The notes under the pieces: generated by a model
What the model was told of the DNA's origin: nothing
The model's input: the letters and a program-made list of their open reading frames with translations, nothing else
The model's database searches: none
NCBI GenBank assembly: GCA_027493885.1
Contig: JAOSJZ010000001.1
Span: 2,350,622-2,414,621 of the forward strand
Direction of reading: 5' to 3'
Length of the DNA stretch: 64,000 nt
Origin: Gaiella sp.
Lineage (GTDB): Bacteria > Actinomycetota > Thermoleophilia > Gaiellales > Gaiellaceae
Made by a program: the position numbers and the translations under genes
Shown: positions 16,545 through 24,881 of the stretch, one piece after another
Layout: each line of letters begins with the position of its first letter
Numbering within the stretch: the stretch's first letter is position 1

Positions 16545-17577
16545 CGGGCACCGGCGCCGGCCGGTCCTCCGCGACGAGCTCGTCACGCTCGCCCACGGCG
16601 CGGGCGGGAAGGCGACCCGCGACCTCGTCGAGGCGCTCTTTCTCGAGGAGCTCGGGAACGAGGCGCTCGCGCCGCTCGGCGACAGCGCCGTCGTCCCGCC
16701 GGTCGGCGGCAGGCTCGCGGTGACGACCGACAGCTACGTCGTCCGGCCGCTCACGTTCCCGGGGGGAGACATCGGCGAGCTCGCGGTCAACGGCACCGTC
16801 AACGACCTCGCCGTCGCCGGCGCCCGGCCGCTCTGGCTCACCGCGGGGTTCGTGCTGGAGGAAGGGCTCCCGGTGGCGCGCTTGCGCGAGATCGTCCGCT
16901 CGGCGGCTTCGGCCGCTCGCCGGGCGGGTGTCCCCGTCGCGGCCGGCGACACGAAGGTGGTCGAGCGCGGCAAGGCGGACGGGCTCTATGTGACGACGGC
17001 CGGGGTCGGCGTGCTCGAGCACGACCTCGACCTCGTCCCCGCCGCCGTCCGGCCGGGCGATCGCGTGCTCCTCTCCGGCACGCTCGCCGACCACGGGATG
17101 GCTGTGATGATCGCCCGCGGCGACCTCCACCTCGAGGGCGACGTGCGCAGCGACACCGCACCCGTCCACGAGCTTGCGGCGGCGCTGCTCGGGCTCGGCG
17201 ACGCGCTCCGCTGGATGCGCGACCCGACCCGCGGTGGGCTCGCGACGGCACTCAACGAGCTCGCGGGGCAGGCGGGGCTCGCCGTGCGGCTCGAGGAGCG
17301 CGCGCTGCCCGTCGAGCCTGCGGTCGCCGCCGCCTGCGAGATCCTCGGCATCGACCCGCTCTACGTGGCGAACGAGGGCAAGCTCGTGGCGGTCGTCGCG
17401 CCGGAGGCGGCGGCAGACGCGCTCGCCCGGCTGCGCGCGCATCCCCTCGGCGCGCGGGCGGCCGAGATCGGGGTGGTCGAGGCCGAGCCCGAGCGGATGG
17501 TGCTGCTCGACACCGCGCTCGGCGGCAGCCGCATCGTCGACCTGCTGGTGGGCGACCCGCTCCCGCGGATCTGCTGA
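16537..17577 (+). CDS. hypE: Hydrogenase maturation protein HypE
   Basis: 346 residues from GTG 16537. HypE dehydrates the C-terminal thiocarbamate to thiocyanate, the source of the CN ligands. LAHGAGGKATRDLVEALF is the family start, and LAVTTDSYVVRPLTFPGGDIG and DPTRGGLATALNELA are PurM-like ATP-binding segments. The protein ends exactly in DPLPRIC, the C-terminal Cys needed for carbamoylation. It completes hypF-C-C2-D-E. hypB is not in this window. Confidence 0.96.
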   Translation: MRDGHRRRPVLRDELVTLAHGAGGKATRDLVEALFLEELGNEALAPLGDSAVVPPVGGRLAVTTDSYVVRPLTFPGGDIGELAVNGTVNDLAVAGARPLWLTAGFVLEEGLPVARLREIVRSAASAARRAGVPVAAGDTKVVERGKADGLYVTTAGVGVLEHDLDLVPAAVRPGDRVLLSGTLADHGMAVMIARGDLHLEGDVRSDTAPVHELAAALLGLGDALRWMRDPTRGGLATALNELAGQAGLAVRLEERALPVEPAVAAACEILGIDPLYVANEGKLVAVVAPEAAADALARLRAHPLGARAAEIGVVEAEPERMVLLDTALGGSRIVDLLVGDPLPRIC

Positions 17578-17604
17578 CGGAACGCGCCGTGCTGCCGTCC
17601 GGCA

Positions 17605-17610
17605 TACAGT
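17605..17610 (+). promoter_or_regulatory. -10 box of the tandem USP gene
   Basis: TACAGT ends 8 nt before ATG 17619, which would give a leaderless or nearly leaderless mRNA. No good -35 is visible. Confidence 0.45.
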
Positions 17611-17618
17611 CTCCCCGG

Positions 17619-18353
17619 ATGTTCGAGCGGATCGTGTGCGGGGTGGACGGCTCGGCCGAGAGCCTCGAAGCCGTCCGGCAGGCCGACACCCTGCTCGAGC
17701 AGGGCGGGCGGCTCGTCCTCGTCTCGGTCGTCGATCTGAGCGACACGATCCACTTCCAGATCGCGCCGACGGCGATCCACGCGGCACGCCGCGCGCTCGC
17801 GAGAGCCGAGGAGCTCGACCGCCAGGCGCTGGAGGCGCTCGAGCACGCCGGCGCCGCCATCAGGTGGGCGTCAGACGTCGCCAAGGTCGAGATCGCCGGG
17901 CCGCCGGCGACCTCCCTGGTCGAGACGGCGGTCGCCGAGAACGCGGGTCTCGTGACCGTGGGGACGCACGGCCGCGGACGGATGGCGGGGATCGCGCTCG
18001 GCAGCGTCGCGACCCGCATCCTTCACCGCGCTCCGTGCTCGGTGCTCCTCGCTCGCCGCGGCGCAGCCGACGGGTGGTCGCCGCGGACGATCGTCGCCGG
18101 GGTGGACGGCTCGGCCGAGGCGGAGGCTGCGCTCACGGCGGCGCGTGGCCTCGAGTCGCGCTTCGAAGCTTCGCTGCGCATCGTGACGGTCGAGCACGGG
18201 CGGGCGGCGCACGGTCTCGTCGAGGCCGCGGCGGATGCGGACCTCGTCGTCCTCGGCAGCCGCGGGATGCACGGCGCCCGCGCGCTCGGCAGCGTCTCGG
18301 AGCGCGTCGCGCACGAGGCGCCTTGCTCGGTGCTGGTCGTCCGCGGCGCCTGA
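17619..18353 (+). CDS. Universal stress protein, tandem domains
   Basis: 244 residues from ATG 17619, chosen over an in-frame GTG at 17589 because TACAGT lies at -10 spacing. Two USP domains are present. Domain 1 (about 1-145) starts ERIVCGVDGSAESLEAVRQA and has the ATP loop GTHGRGRMAGIALGSVA. Domain 2 (about 150-244) starts TIVAGVDGSAEAEAALTAAR and has GSRGMHGARALGSVSE. Domain 2 lacks the usual middle section and is short. The family responds to starvation, hypoxia or other stress. It follows hypE by 41 bp on the same strand, so it may share the hydrogenase regulation. It converges with the ATPase gene 6 bp away. Confidence 0.9.
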   Translation: MFERIVCGVDGSAESLEAVRQADTLLEQGGRLVLVSVVDLSDTIHFQIAPTAIHAARRALARAEELDRQALEALEHAGAAIRWASDVAKVEIAGPPATSLVETAVAENAGLVTVGTHGRGRMAGIALGSVATRILHRAPCSVLLARRGAADGWSPRTIVAGVDGSAEAEAALTAARGLESRFEASLRIVTVEHGRAAHGLVEAAADADLVVLGSRGMHGARALGSVSERVAHEAPCSVLVVRGA

Positions 18354-18359
18354 GCGCGA

Positions 18360-20744
18360 TCAGCCGGCCGCGGCCGCGCCTCGTCCGGGGATGAACTCGT
18401 CCGAGGTGGCGACGAGCCCGCCGATCGCGACGAGGCAGCCGCCGGCGGCGATCAGGATCATCCCGGGGCTCGGGGCAGCGAGGGCGAAGAAATCGCGCGC
18501 GAACGGGACGAGCAGCACGGCAACGTAGGCGGCGGCGAGCAGAAGGCACATGGTGACGACCGCCGCGCCGCGGAGCTTGCCCGAGCCCTCGAGGGCGATG
18601 ATGAGGTACCAGCCGACGACGACCATCACCGTCGTCGCGACGGTGCGCGCCTCGAGCAGGGAGAGGTGGAACACCTGGAGCGCAGCCAGGTAGCTGGAGA
18701 GGACGCCGAAGCCGACGGCGGCGCCGGCCGGCACCGCAAACCGGAACACGCCGCGGAGGAACCCCGCGAGCTGGAACGACCCGGCGCTCGGCGCGAGGGC
18801 GAGAAAGAACGCGGGGATCCCGATCGCGAGCGAGGCGCCGAGCGTGAGGTGGCGCGGCAGGAGCGGGTAGGCGGTCGGCGTGATCCCGATCGAGAGGATC
18901 AGGAACGCGGCGAACGCCGCTTTGGAGACGAACAGCTTCGTGACGCGCTGCAGGTTGCGGAGGATCCGGCGACCCTCGCCGACGAGCGCCGGGACGACCT
19001 CGAAGTCGCTCCGCACGAGCACGAGGTCGGCCACGCTCCGCGCCATCTGCACGCCGCTCCCCTGGGCGATCGCGAGCCGCGCGGCCTTCAGCCCGGGCAC
19101 GTCGTTGACGCCGTCGCCGACCATCGCGACGTAGTGCCCGTCGTCCGTGAGCGCCTCGATCACGCGGCGCTTGTCATCGGGCGAGATGCGGCCGATCACG
19201 CTCCGCTCGCGGACGAGCGCCCGCAGCGCCGCGGAGTCGGCCGGGAGCTCGCGGCCGTCCACCGGGCCGCCCTCGACGGGGATGCCGACGTCCGCCGCGA
19301 TCGCCCCGACGGTTTCGGGCCGGTCGCCCGAGAGCACCTTCAGGCGCACGCCCTGGTCGTGGAAGAACGCGACCGTCTCCCGGGCGTGCTCGCGGAGCCG
19401 CTCGGCGAGGACGACCAGGCCGACGGGCTCGAGCCCGGCCGGGAGCCGCCGCTCGGTGCCATCCTCGGCGAACGGCTCGGCAGTGCGCGCGAGCGCGAGC
19501 ACGCGGCGTCCGGCACGGGCCTCGGCCTCCGCTTTCCCGGCGAGCTCGCCGAGAGGAAGGAGCTCGGGCGCGCCGAGCACGTAGGTCGTACCGCCGTGCC
19601 GCATGCCGCTCCAGCGCAGGCGGGAGGAAAACGGCACCTCCTGGTCGAGCGCCCGCGCCTCGCCGGGAAACCGCTCGCCGATCGCGCGCAGCGTGGTGTT
19701 GCGTACGCCGGCGCTCGCCGCGAGGACGGAGAGCGCGCGCTCGAGCGAGGCGCCGGCGCCGTCCGCCGTCACCGTGTCGGTGACGCGCAACTCGGGGTCG
19801 GTCAGCGTTCCGGTCTTGTCGAGGCAGACCACGTCGACCGAGGCGAGCGACTCGAGCGCGTTCAGCTGCTGGGTGAGCGCGCCGCGGCGGGCCATCCGCA
19901 CCGCCGAGAGCGCGAACGTGAGGCTGACGAGGAGGATCAGGCCCTCGGGCACGAGCGTGACGACCGCCGCGACGGACGTGGTGACCGCCTCGCGGACGGG
20001 TGCCTCGCGCTCCCAGAGCGAGTAGCCGAGAAGGAGGCCGAGCGGCACCATTGCGCCGACGAGCGTATAGAGCAGGCGGTTCATCGAGCGCTCGAGCGGT
20101 GAGCGGGGATGGCGGAAGCGGCGCGCCTCGCCGGTCACCTTCGCGGCGTAGCTCTCCGTCCCGACCGCGGTGACGGTGTAGCGGCCGGTGCCTTCGGCGA
20201 CGAACGCGCCCGAGCGGAGCTCGTCGCCGGGCACGTGGGCGACGGAGACCGACTCGCCGGTGAGGATCGACTCGTCGAGCAGGAGGCCCTCGCTCGACTC
20301 CAGCTCGCCGTCGGCGACGAGCTGGTCGCCCGGCTGCAGCACGACGAGATCGCCGACGACGACCTCCTCGCGCGGCAGGTGTTGAGGCTCGCCGTCGCGC
20401 AGCACCGCCGCGGTCGGCACGACCAGAGCGGAGAGGCGGTCGAGCGCGCGTTTCGCGCGCACCTCCTGCGTGATCCCGATCGCAGAGTTCGAGACGAGGA
20501 TCCCGAGGAAGAGCGCGTCCTGCCACGAGCCGAACACGAGCATCGCAGCCCCCGCGACGGCGAGGATCAGGTTGAAGACCGTGAAGACGTTGGCGCGGAC
20601 GATGCTGCCGTACGAGCGGCTCGACGCGAGCGGCTCTCCGGCGCCGCGCTCCGCAAGCCGACGCGCCGCCTCCTCGGACGTCAGGCCGGCGGGGACGGCC
20701 GCCGCAGCGGGTTCGGCGGTCGACGTCACGGAATCTGCTGCCAT
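18360..20744 (-). CDS. P-type cation ATPase, CtpE-like
   Basis: 794 residues from ATG 20742-20744. Membrane pump driven by ATP. Motifs: LTGES of the actuator domain (about 160), CLDKTGTLTDPELRV with the phosphorylated Asp (about 305), and MVGDGVNDVPGLKAARLAIA in the hinge (about 540). Membrane helices are two near 55-100, two near 230-290 (TLVPEGLILLVSLTFAL, the ion-site PEG/PEGL helix), and six at the C-terminus. The helix motif is not a heavy-metal CPC. The layout and length match mycobacterial CtpE, reported as a calcium transporter, but the ion here is inferred. Confidence 0.87.
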   Translation of the reverse strand: MAADSVTSTAEPAAAAVPAGLTSEEAARRLAERGAGEPLASSRSYGSIVRANVFTVFNLILAVAGAAMLVFGSWQDALFLGILVSNSAIGITQEVRAKRALDRLSALVVPTAAVLRDGEPQHLPREEVVVGDLVVLQPGDQLVADGELESSEGLLLDESILTGESVSVAHVPGDELRSGAFVAEGTGRYTVTAVGTESYAAKVTGEARRFRHPRSPLERSMNRLLYTLVGAMVPLGLLLGYSLWEREAPVREAVTTSVAAVVTLVPEGLILLVSLTFALSAVRMARRGALTQQLNALESLASVDVVCLDKTGTLTDPELRVTDTVTADGAGASLERALSVLAASAGVRNTTLRAIGERFPGEARALDQEVPFSSRLRWSGMRHGGTTYVLGAPELLPLGELAGKAEAEARAGRRVLALARTAEPFAEDGTERRLPAGLEPVGLVVLAERLREHARETVAFFHDQGVRLKVLSGDRPETVGAIAADVGIPVEGGPVDGRELPADSAALRALVRERSVIGRISPDDKRRVIEALTDDGHYVAMVGDGVNDVPGLKAARLAIAQGSGVQMARSVADLVLVRSDFEVVPALVGEGRRILRNLQRVTKLFVSKAAFAAFLILSIGITPTAYPLLPRHLTLGASLAIGIPAFFLALAPSAGSFQLAGFLRGVFRFAVPAGAAVGFGVLSSYLAALQVFHLSLLEARTVATTVMVVVGWYLIIALEGSGKLRGAAVVTMCLLLAAAYVAVLLVPFARDFFALAAPSPGMILIAAGGCLVAIGGLVATSDEFIPGRGAAAAG

Positions 20745-20910
20745 CGCGTACGAGCATGCCCGTCGGACGGCCCGATGAGAAGGCGAACCGCGCACCGCAC
20801 GTGCGACGGGGCGACCGCGACGGGCGCGAAGCCCGCCGCCGATCACCCCTTCGACCTCCTGAGCACGACGTCCTGGACCTAGGGCCAGCACGACCCTCGC
20901 CCGGGAGAGG

Positions 20911-20939
20911 TTCACACGCGACCATTCGTGGGCTACGCT
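20911..20939 (+). promoter_or_regulatory. Promoter with -35 and -10
   Basis: TTCACA (20911-20916) and TACGCT (20934-20939) with a 17-bp spacer. The -10 ends 6 nt before GTG 20946, so the transcript would be nearly leaderless. This is the best sigma-A-like promoter in the window. Confidence 0.6.
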
Positions 20940-20945
20940 CGCCCG

Positions 20946-21209
20946 GTGGTCGAGCGGCTCGACGAGGAGCGGATCGAGATGCTCCGAAGCTGGGGGGAGG
21001 GCCTCTCGACGAGCGACCGCGACGAGCTTCGCGCCGCGGGCCGGGCGATCCTCATGCTGATCGAGGAGATCGACCGGCTGGAAGCCGACGTCTGGAACGA
21101 GCGCGCGGCCGCGATCCAGGCCGCCTCGGAGCAACGCTCCTCCTCGTCGCTGGCGAGCACGCTGCGCGACCGCCTCGCGCAGCGCACGGTCACAGAGCCC
21201 GGCGCGTAG
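20946..21209 (+). CDS. Small charged protein of unknown function
   Basis: 87 residues from GTG 20946, chosen because a promoter -10 lies 6 nt upstream. A longer in-frame start at 20928 would fall inside the promoter. The sequence is helical and acidic-basic mixed: VVERLDEERIEMLRSWGEGL, RDELRAAGRAILMLIEEIDRLEAD, ending in a Ser/Arg-rich tail. A short coiled coil at about 30-60 is likely. No membrane segment or catalytic motif is seen. I do not recognise a family. Confidence 0.65.
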   Translation: MVERLDEERIEMLRSWGEGLSTSDRDELRAAGRAILMLIEEIDRLEADVWNERAAAIQAASEQRSSSSLASTLRDRLAQRTVTEPGA

Positions 21210-21402
21210 CTCTCAGTTGTCGCGGGCTATGAGCTCGGTCCCGGGATCGCCGGCGGACGTCACCCTCACCTCGTCGACGGCCGCGAGCGTCGACGGCGCG
21301 CCGCTCTCCCCGGAGATCGCGGCCACTCGCCTCGTCGGCGTCGGGGCCGGGGCCGTCTCCGTCGAGCCCGCAGGCGGCCGGTGCCCCGCGGCGGAGCGGG
21401 CC

Positions 21403-22008
21403 TCAGGCAGCGGCGCGGACGCGCACCTCGGCGACCTCGCCGGCGCTTCCGGGGGGTAGCGACGTGATCCAGACGACGACGTAGCGTCCCGCGCGCTTCG
21501 CCACCGGGAACACCGTCCGCGCCGTGAGGGTCTTCGACGCCGAGACGCGTGCAAACGGACCCTCTCGGCTCGACCCGAGGCGGATCTCGGCGCGGATCCC
21601 CGGTGTCGGCGTGTCGACCACGACCTGCGTGACCCGTACGCGTCGGCCGGCGTCGAGCACGAGCCCGACGCCGGTCTTGAAGAACCGCGAGTAGCGCTCG
21701 GTGCGCCAGATGGTGCTCTGGTTCCCGTCGACCGCGAGCGGCGCCTCCTCGTCCCGCTCGTGGCCGTCGCCCTCCGGGTCGTACGCGCCCGCGCCCGTGA
21801 GCGCGGCGAAGCGCGGGCGCGGCGCTGCGGGTGCGGGCTTCGATTCCGGCTCCGTTGCCGACGGCGCCGCAGGCGGAGGGCTCGGGGCGAGGGAGGCGGC
21901 GGAATCGTCGCGGCGGAGGCCCAGCACCACCGCGCCGCCGAGCGCGAGGAGCAGCAGCGCAAGCGCGGCCCCGGCGGCGAACCGTCTCGCGTCCGAGAGA
22001 TCGCTCAT
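21403..22008 (-). CDS. Membrane-anchored discoidin (F5/8 type C)-like protein
   Basis: 201 residues from ATG 22006-22008. One transmembrane helix at about 11-31 (AAGAALALLLLALGGAVVLGL) is followed by a Pro/Ala/Ser/Glu-rich linker (about 35-65). A jelly-roll domain (about 70-200) then follows: PLAVDGNQSTIWRTERYSR, FKTGVGLVLDAG, VTQVVVDTPTPGIRAEIRLG. This arrangement resembles the extracellular C-terminal part of actinobacterial Ser/Thr kinases and MviN proteins, where it binds cell-wall or carbohydrate ligands. Here it stands alone. No kinase is nearby. Confidence 0.75.
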   Translation of the reverse strand: MSDLSDARRFAAGAALALLLLALGGAVVLGLRRDDSAASLAPSPPPAAPSATEPESKPAPAAPRPRFAALTGAGAYDPEGDGHERDEEAPLAVDGNQSTIWRTERYSRFFKTGVGLVLDAGRRVRVTQVVVDTPTPGIRAEIRLGSSREGPFARVSASKTLTARTVFPVAKRAGRYVVVWITSLPPGSAGEVAEVRVRAAA

Positions 22009-22127
22009 CGGCCGGATGGATCGGGCGGAGAGGCGGCGCAGCCGCGCATGAGCCCATTGAACACGACGCCGCGATCGACGCTCCGCGGTTCACCGCGGCG
22101 GATCCGGCTTGCCGGCCGGCAGGCGCG

Positions 22128-22133
22128 TACCCT
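22128..22133 (+). promoter_or_regulatory. -10 box of the 65-residue membrane protein
   Basis: TACCCT ends 6 nt before ATG 22140, the same spacing as at 20939/20946. Confidence 0.45.
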
Positions 22134-22139
22134 CGGACG

Positions 22140-22337
22140 ATGGAGTTCGCGAGAGCCCTCGTCGCGGTCGTCGCGCTCGTGGTCGGCGTTCCGCTCGCGA
22201 TCATCGGCCTGGCGCTGATCGGCCCCGCCGGGTGGATCGTGGCGGCCGTGGTCCTGCCGCTCGCAACGCTCGGCACGATTCTCTGGGTGGGGCGCGCGCG
22301 CCCCGGGGACGGCGAGCCGCCCGACCCGCCGGTGTGA
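22140..22337 (+). CDS. Small two-helix membrane protein
   Basis: 65 residues from ATG 22140, with TACCCT 6 nt upstream. Two hydrophobic segments: about 5-24 (ALVAVVALVVGVPLAIIGLA) and 28-47 (GPAGWIVAAVVLPLATLGTI), then a polar tail RARPGDGEPPDPPV. No family recognised. It is convergent with the solute-binding protein gene, 3 bp away. Confidence 0.6.
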   Translation: MEFARALVAVVALVVGVPLAIIGLALIGPAGWIVAAVVLPLATLGTILWVGRARPGDGEPPDPPV

Positions 22338-22340
22338 GGG

Positions 22341-23168
22341 CTACCGCAGCACGCGCAGCGCCGCCGGATCGAGCCCGAGCCACGTGCGGGCGAGGCGGCC
22401 GAGCGTGCCGTCGCGCCGGAGCCGTCCGAGCTCCCGGTCGACGGCGCGCACGTCGAGGCCGCTCCCGTGCGGCACGACCGCGCCGAGCCCGTCGTCCCGG
22501 GCGATCCGGCCCACGACCGGTCCCAGGCCGCGACCGCCGTCGCGGACGAACCGGCCGGCCTCCGTCGCCGGTACGAGCGCGGCGTCGCACACGCCGGTGC
22601 GAACGAGCTGCAGGAGCCGCTCCGGTCCGGCGACGAGAAGCGGCGGCGTCCGGGGACCCACCCGGGCAGCGGCGCCGGCGCCGTCACCTCCGCGCACCGC
22701 GCAGAGCCGCGTTCTCCGCAGGTCGGCGAGACGGCGCGGCCGCTGGAGGCCGCGCCCCGCGACGACGACGACGTCGGTCGTGAGGTAGGAGTCGCTCAGC
22801 TCGGCGGCGGCGCGCACCCCACGGGAGCGCTCGATGCCGCCCAGCGCCAGCTGCCAGCCCGGTGCGTTCGACGCGAGGAGCCGCGTCGCGGACGGGACGT
22901 GGACGAACCGCTCGACCCGTCCGCCGAGCCGCCGGGCGAGGATGCGCGCTAGCTCGACCTCGAAGCCGCGGGCGAGGATCACCTCGCGCCCGCGCACCAC
23001 GCCGGCCTGGAGCAGGGGGTCCTGCAGCGCGAGCGCCACGACGAGCGACCTCGGCGGCGACACTGCGGGAGAGGAAGGCGCCGTGGGCGTCCCGTCGGCG
23101 CGTCCCGCGGGGACGGCGAGGAGGAGGACGAGCGTCGCCGCCGCCGCCGTGGCGAGGCCCCGCCTCAC
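22341..23168 (-). CDS. Periplasmic solute-binding protein, family 3 type
   Basis: 275 residues from GTG 23166-23168, overlapping the L,D-transpeptidase stop by 4 bp. Signal peptide at about 1-24 (RRGLATAAAATLVLLLAVPA). The mature part follows the family 3 amino-acid-binding pattern: ARGFEVELARILARRLGG, LALGGIERSRGVRAAAELSD (here LGGIERSRGVRAA), SDSYLTTDVVVVAGRG, CDAALVPATEAGRFV, and a C-terminal LRRDGTLGRLARTWLGLDP. No permease or ATPase gene is adjacent, and coupling with a cell-wall enzyme suggests it may act as a sensor or wall-linked binding protein. Ligand unknown. Confidence 0.82.
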   Translation of the reverse strand: MRRGLATAAAATLVLLLAVPAGRADGTPTAPSSPAVSPPRSLVVALALQDPLLQAGVVRGREVILARGFEVELARILARRLGGRVERFVHVPSATRLLASNAPGWQLALGGIERSRGVRAAAELSDSYLTTDVVVVAGRGLQRPRRLADLRRTRLCAVRGGDGAGAAARVGPRTPPLLVAGPERLLQLVRTGVCDAALVPATEAGRFVRDGGRGLGPVVGRIARDDGLGAVVPHGSGLDVRAVDRELGRLRRDGTLGRLARTWLGLDPAALRVLR

Positions 23169-24252
23169 GCGATCGTCTCCCTGACCACGTCGACCGGCGT
23201 CCCGTACGTCGCGAAGGCGTACATGAGCGGCGCGTCACGGGCCATCATCCGGATGCAGCCGTGCGAGGCCGGGTAGGCGGGAACGGACGGGTACGCGTGG
23301 AGCGCGATCCCGCCGACGAAGTACGTCGCGAACGGCATCCAGGTCGAGAACGGCACCGACCACGACATGCGCTCCTTGCGGTACACGCGGAAGGCGCCGC
23401 TGGGCGTCCGCCCACCCGAGCCGGACGAGATGTGGAACACCCGTGCCACGCGGTTGTCCACGATCGCGAGCGCGACCTGCCGGCCGAGGAGGATCTCCAC
23501 GCGCCGGCCGGGGCGGCGCAGCGCGGGCTCGGGCCGAGCGGCCCGCAGGAGCGCCGAGCCCGTCGCCGCGTCGAGCACGCCGGTCCGCGCCAGCCCACTC
23601 CATTTCTGGAACGCGAGGACGGCGACCGAAGTCTCGTCGGCCGGCCGGCCGGTGACGCCGGTCGGGGCGAGGAAGCCGAGGTCGGCGAGAAGCTGCTGGG
23701 CGTCGCGCAAGCCCGAGGCGTGCTCTTCGGGAAGCGGCTCGCGGACGACGCCGCGGAGGTCGTAGCCGGGGAAGAGGCCCACGGGGACGCCGCCCTCGAT
23801 CCTGACCCGGACGCCGAGGACGCCCGGTACGGCGCGCACGGTGCGCACGAGCTGGCCGACTCTGGCGCGCAGCGATGCCTCGTCGCGCCCCGCGACGAAC
23901 CGGGCTGCGAGGTCGACCGTGACGACCCGCCGCTCGACGCGGAGATCGCGCAGCGCGGTGCCGGAGGGATCGCGCTCCTGAGACCGCGGGCGCGCTCGCT
24001 CCGGGTCGGGCCCGTGAGCAGCGAGCGGACGATCCCCTGGATTCCCGGAGCGGCACGCGGCACGGGCGCCGCACGCCCCGCGCGGAGGAACCACACCTCG
24101 CTCCGAAGCCCGCTGGGCGACGCGGCCGCCGCGGAGGCGAGCACCAGGGCTGCGAGGACGGTGACGACGGGGCACGCGTAAGACACGCGCCGTGGGTTCA
24201 GCGCTCGCCTGCCGTCTCCTGCGCCCGTTGCGATCGCCACGCTACGCGTCAT
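23165..24252 (-). CDS. L,D-transpeptidase with GerMN-like N-terminal domain, one frameshift
   Basis: About 362 residues when the frame is mended. Start ATG 24250-24252 gives a signal peptide with a basic n-region; GTG 24184-24186 is an alternative. Order: GerMN-like domain (about 45-150: VWFLRAGRAAPVP, SLLTGPTRSERARGLRSAIP, VVTVDLAARF), a peptidoglycan-binding helix pair (about 185-235: LLADLGFLAP, AVLAFQKWSGLARTGVLD), and a YkuD catalytic domain ending YPASHGCIRMMARDA with the active Cys. The family cross-links peptidoglycan (3-3 bonds). The frame breaks near 23969-23971, in a GGAGGG tract; one more base would join RSAIP to SGTALRDL. Probably a sequencing error. Confidence 0.82.
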
Positions 24253-24254
24253 CG

Positions 24255-24299
24255 GCTGTCGGATGGTGACGCTCGACAGCGCGTGTGTCGAGTCGACAC
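24255..24299. promoter_or_regulatory. Two nested dyads upstream of the L,D-transpeptidase gene
   Basis: GCTGTCG (24255-24261) with CGACAGC (24274-24280), and GTGTCGAGTCGACAC (24285-24299), a perfect dyad about a central G. They lie between the USP stop (minus strand) and the transpeptidase start. The second has no loop and looks more like a protein-binding site than a terminator. Confidence 0.4.
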
Positions 24300-24334
24300 C
24301 AGCGTCTACCCGCCGTCTCGTCCCGGGTCGGCCG

Positions 24335-24793
24335 CTATCCGTCGCCAGCCTGGGCCCGGACGATCACGACCGGGCAGGGGGCGTGGTCGGCGACCCGGCC
24401 CGAGGTCGAGCCGAGCAGGGCCTCCTTGAACGAGCCGCGGCCCCGGTTGCCGACGACGAGGAGCTCTGCGCCGGCTGCGGCCTCGACGAGCGCCTCCGTG
24501 GGGTCGCCCTGCACGAGCGAGACCGTCACGTCGTGCTCGTCGCCGAGAACGTTGCGAACCTGCTCGGCCGCGAGCCGTGAGGCAGCCTCGCGCGTCGCGT
24601 CGAACATCTCGGTGCTCTCGGTCCATGCCATCGGTACGAGCCCCGAGTCGGCCGGCGTCGTCATCGGGATGAACATCCAGGCGTGCACCGCCTCGAGGCG
24701 AGCGTCGCGCAGCGACGCCTCCTCGGCCGCCCAGCGGAGCGCTGCGGCGGCCTCGCTGCTCCCGTCGATCCCGACCACGATCTTCCCGCTCAT
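24335..24793 (-). CDS. Universal stress protein, single domain
   Basis: 152 residues from ATG 24791-24793. Classic USP: GKIVVGIDGSSEAAAALRWA at the start, TEALVEAAAGAELLVVGNRG (in part: GAELLVVGNRGRGSFKEALL), then STSGRVADHAPCPVVIVRA. The ATP-binding loop G-2X-G-9X-G(S/T) is intact, so nucleotide binding is likely. Divergent from the GGDEF/HD-GYP gene with 88 bp between them. Unrelated in sequence length and linker to the tandem USP at 17619. Confidence 0.92.
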   Translation of the reverse strand: MSGKIVVGIDGSSEAAAALRWAAEEASLRDARLEAVHAWMFIPMTTPADSGLVPMAWTESTEMFDATREAASRLAAEQVRNVLGDEHDVTVSLVQGDPTEALVEAAAGAELLVVGNRGRGSFKEALLGSTSGRVADHAPCPVVIVRAQAGDG

Positions 24794-24881
24794 GGATCAA
24801 TCATTGCCGATCCGCGGGTGCCGCGAAACCCTCGGGCGTGCTCAAGCTCGCCCGGCTCGCCGCCGATCTTCTGCAGAGGAC

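Noticed and set aside
21210-21402. Possible small gene between the convergent genes ending at 21209 and 21403
   Set aside because: Frames on both strands are low in complexity and continue out of known genes; nothing supports a separate product.
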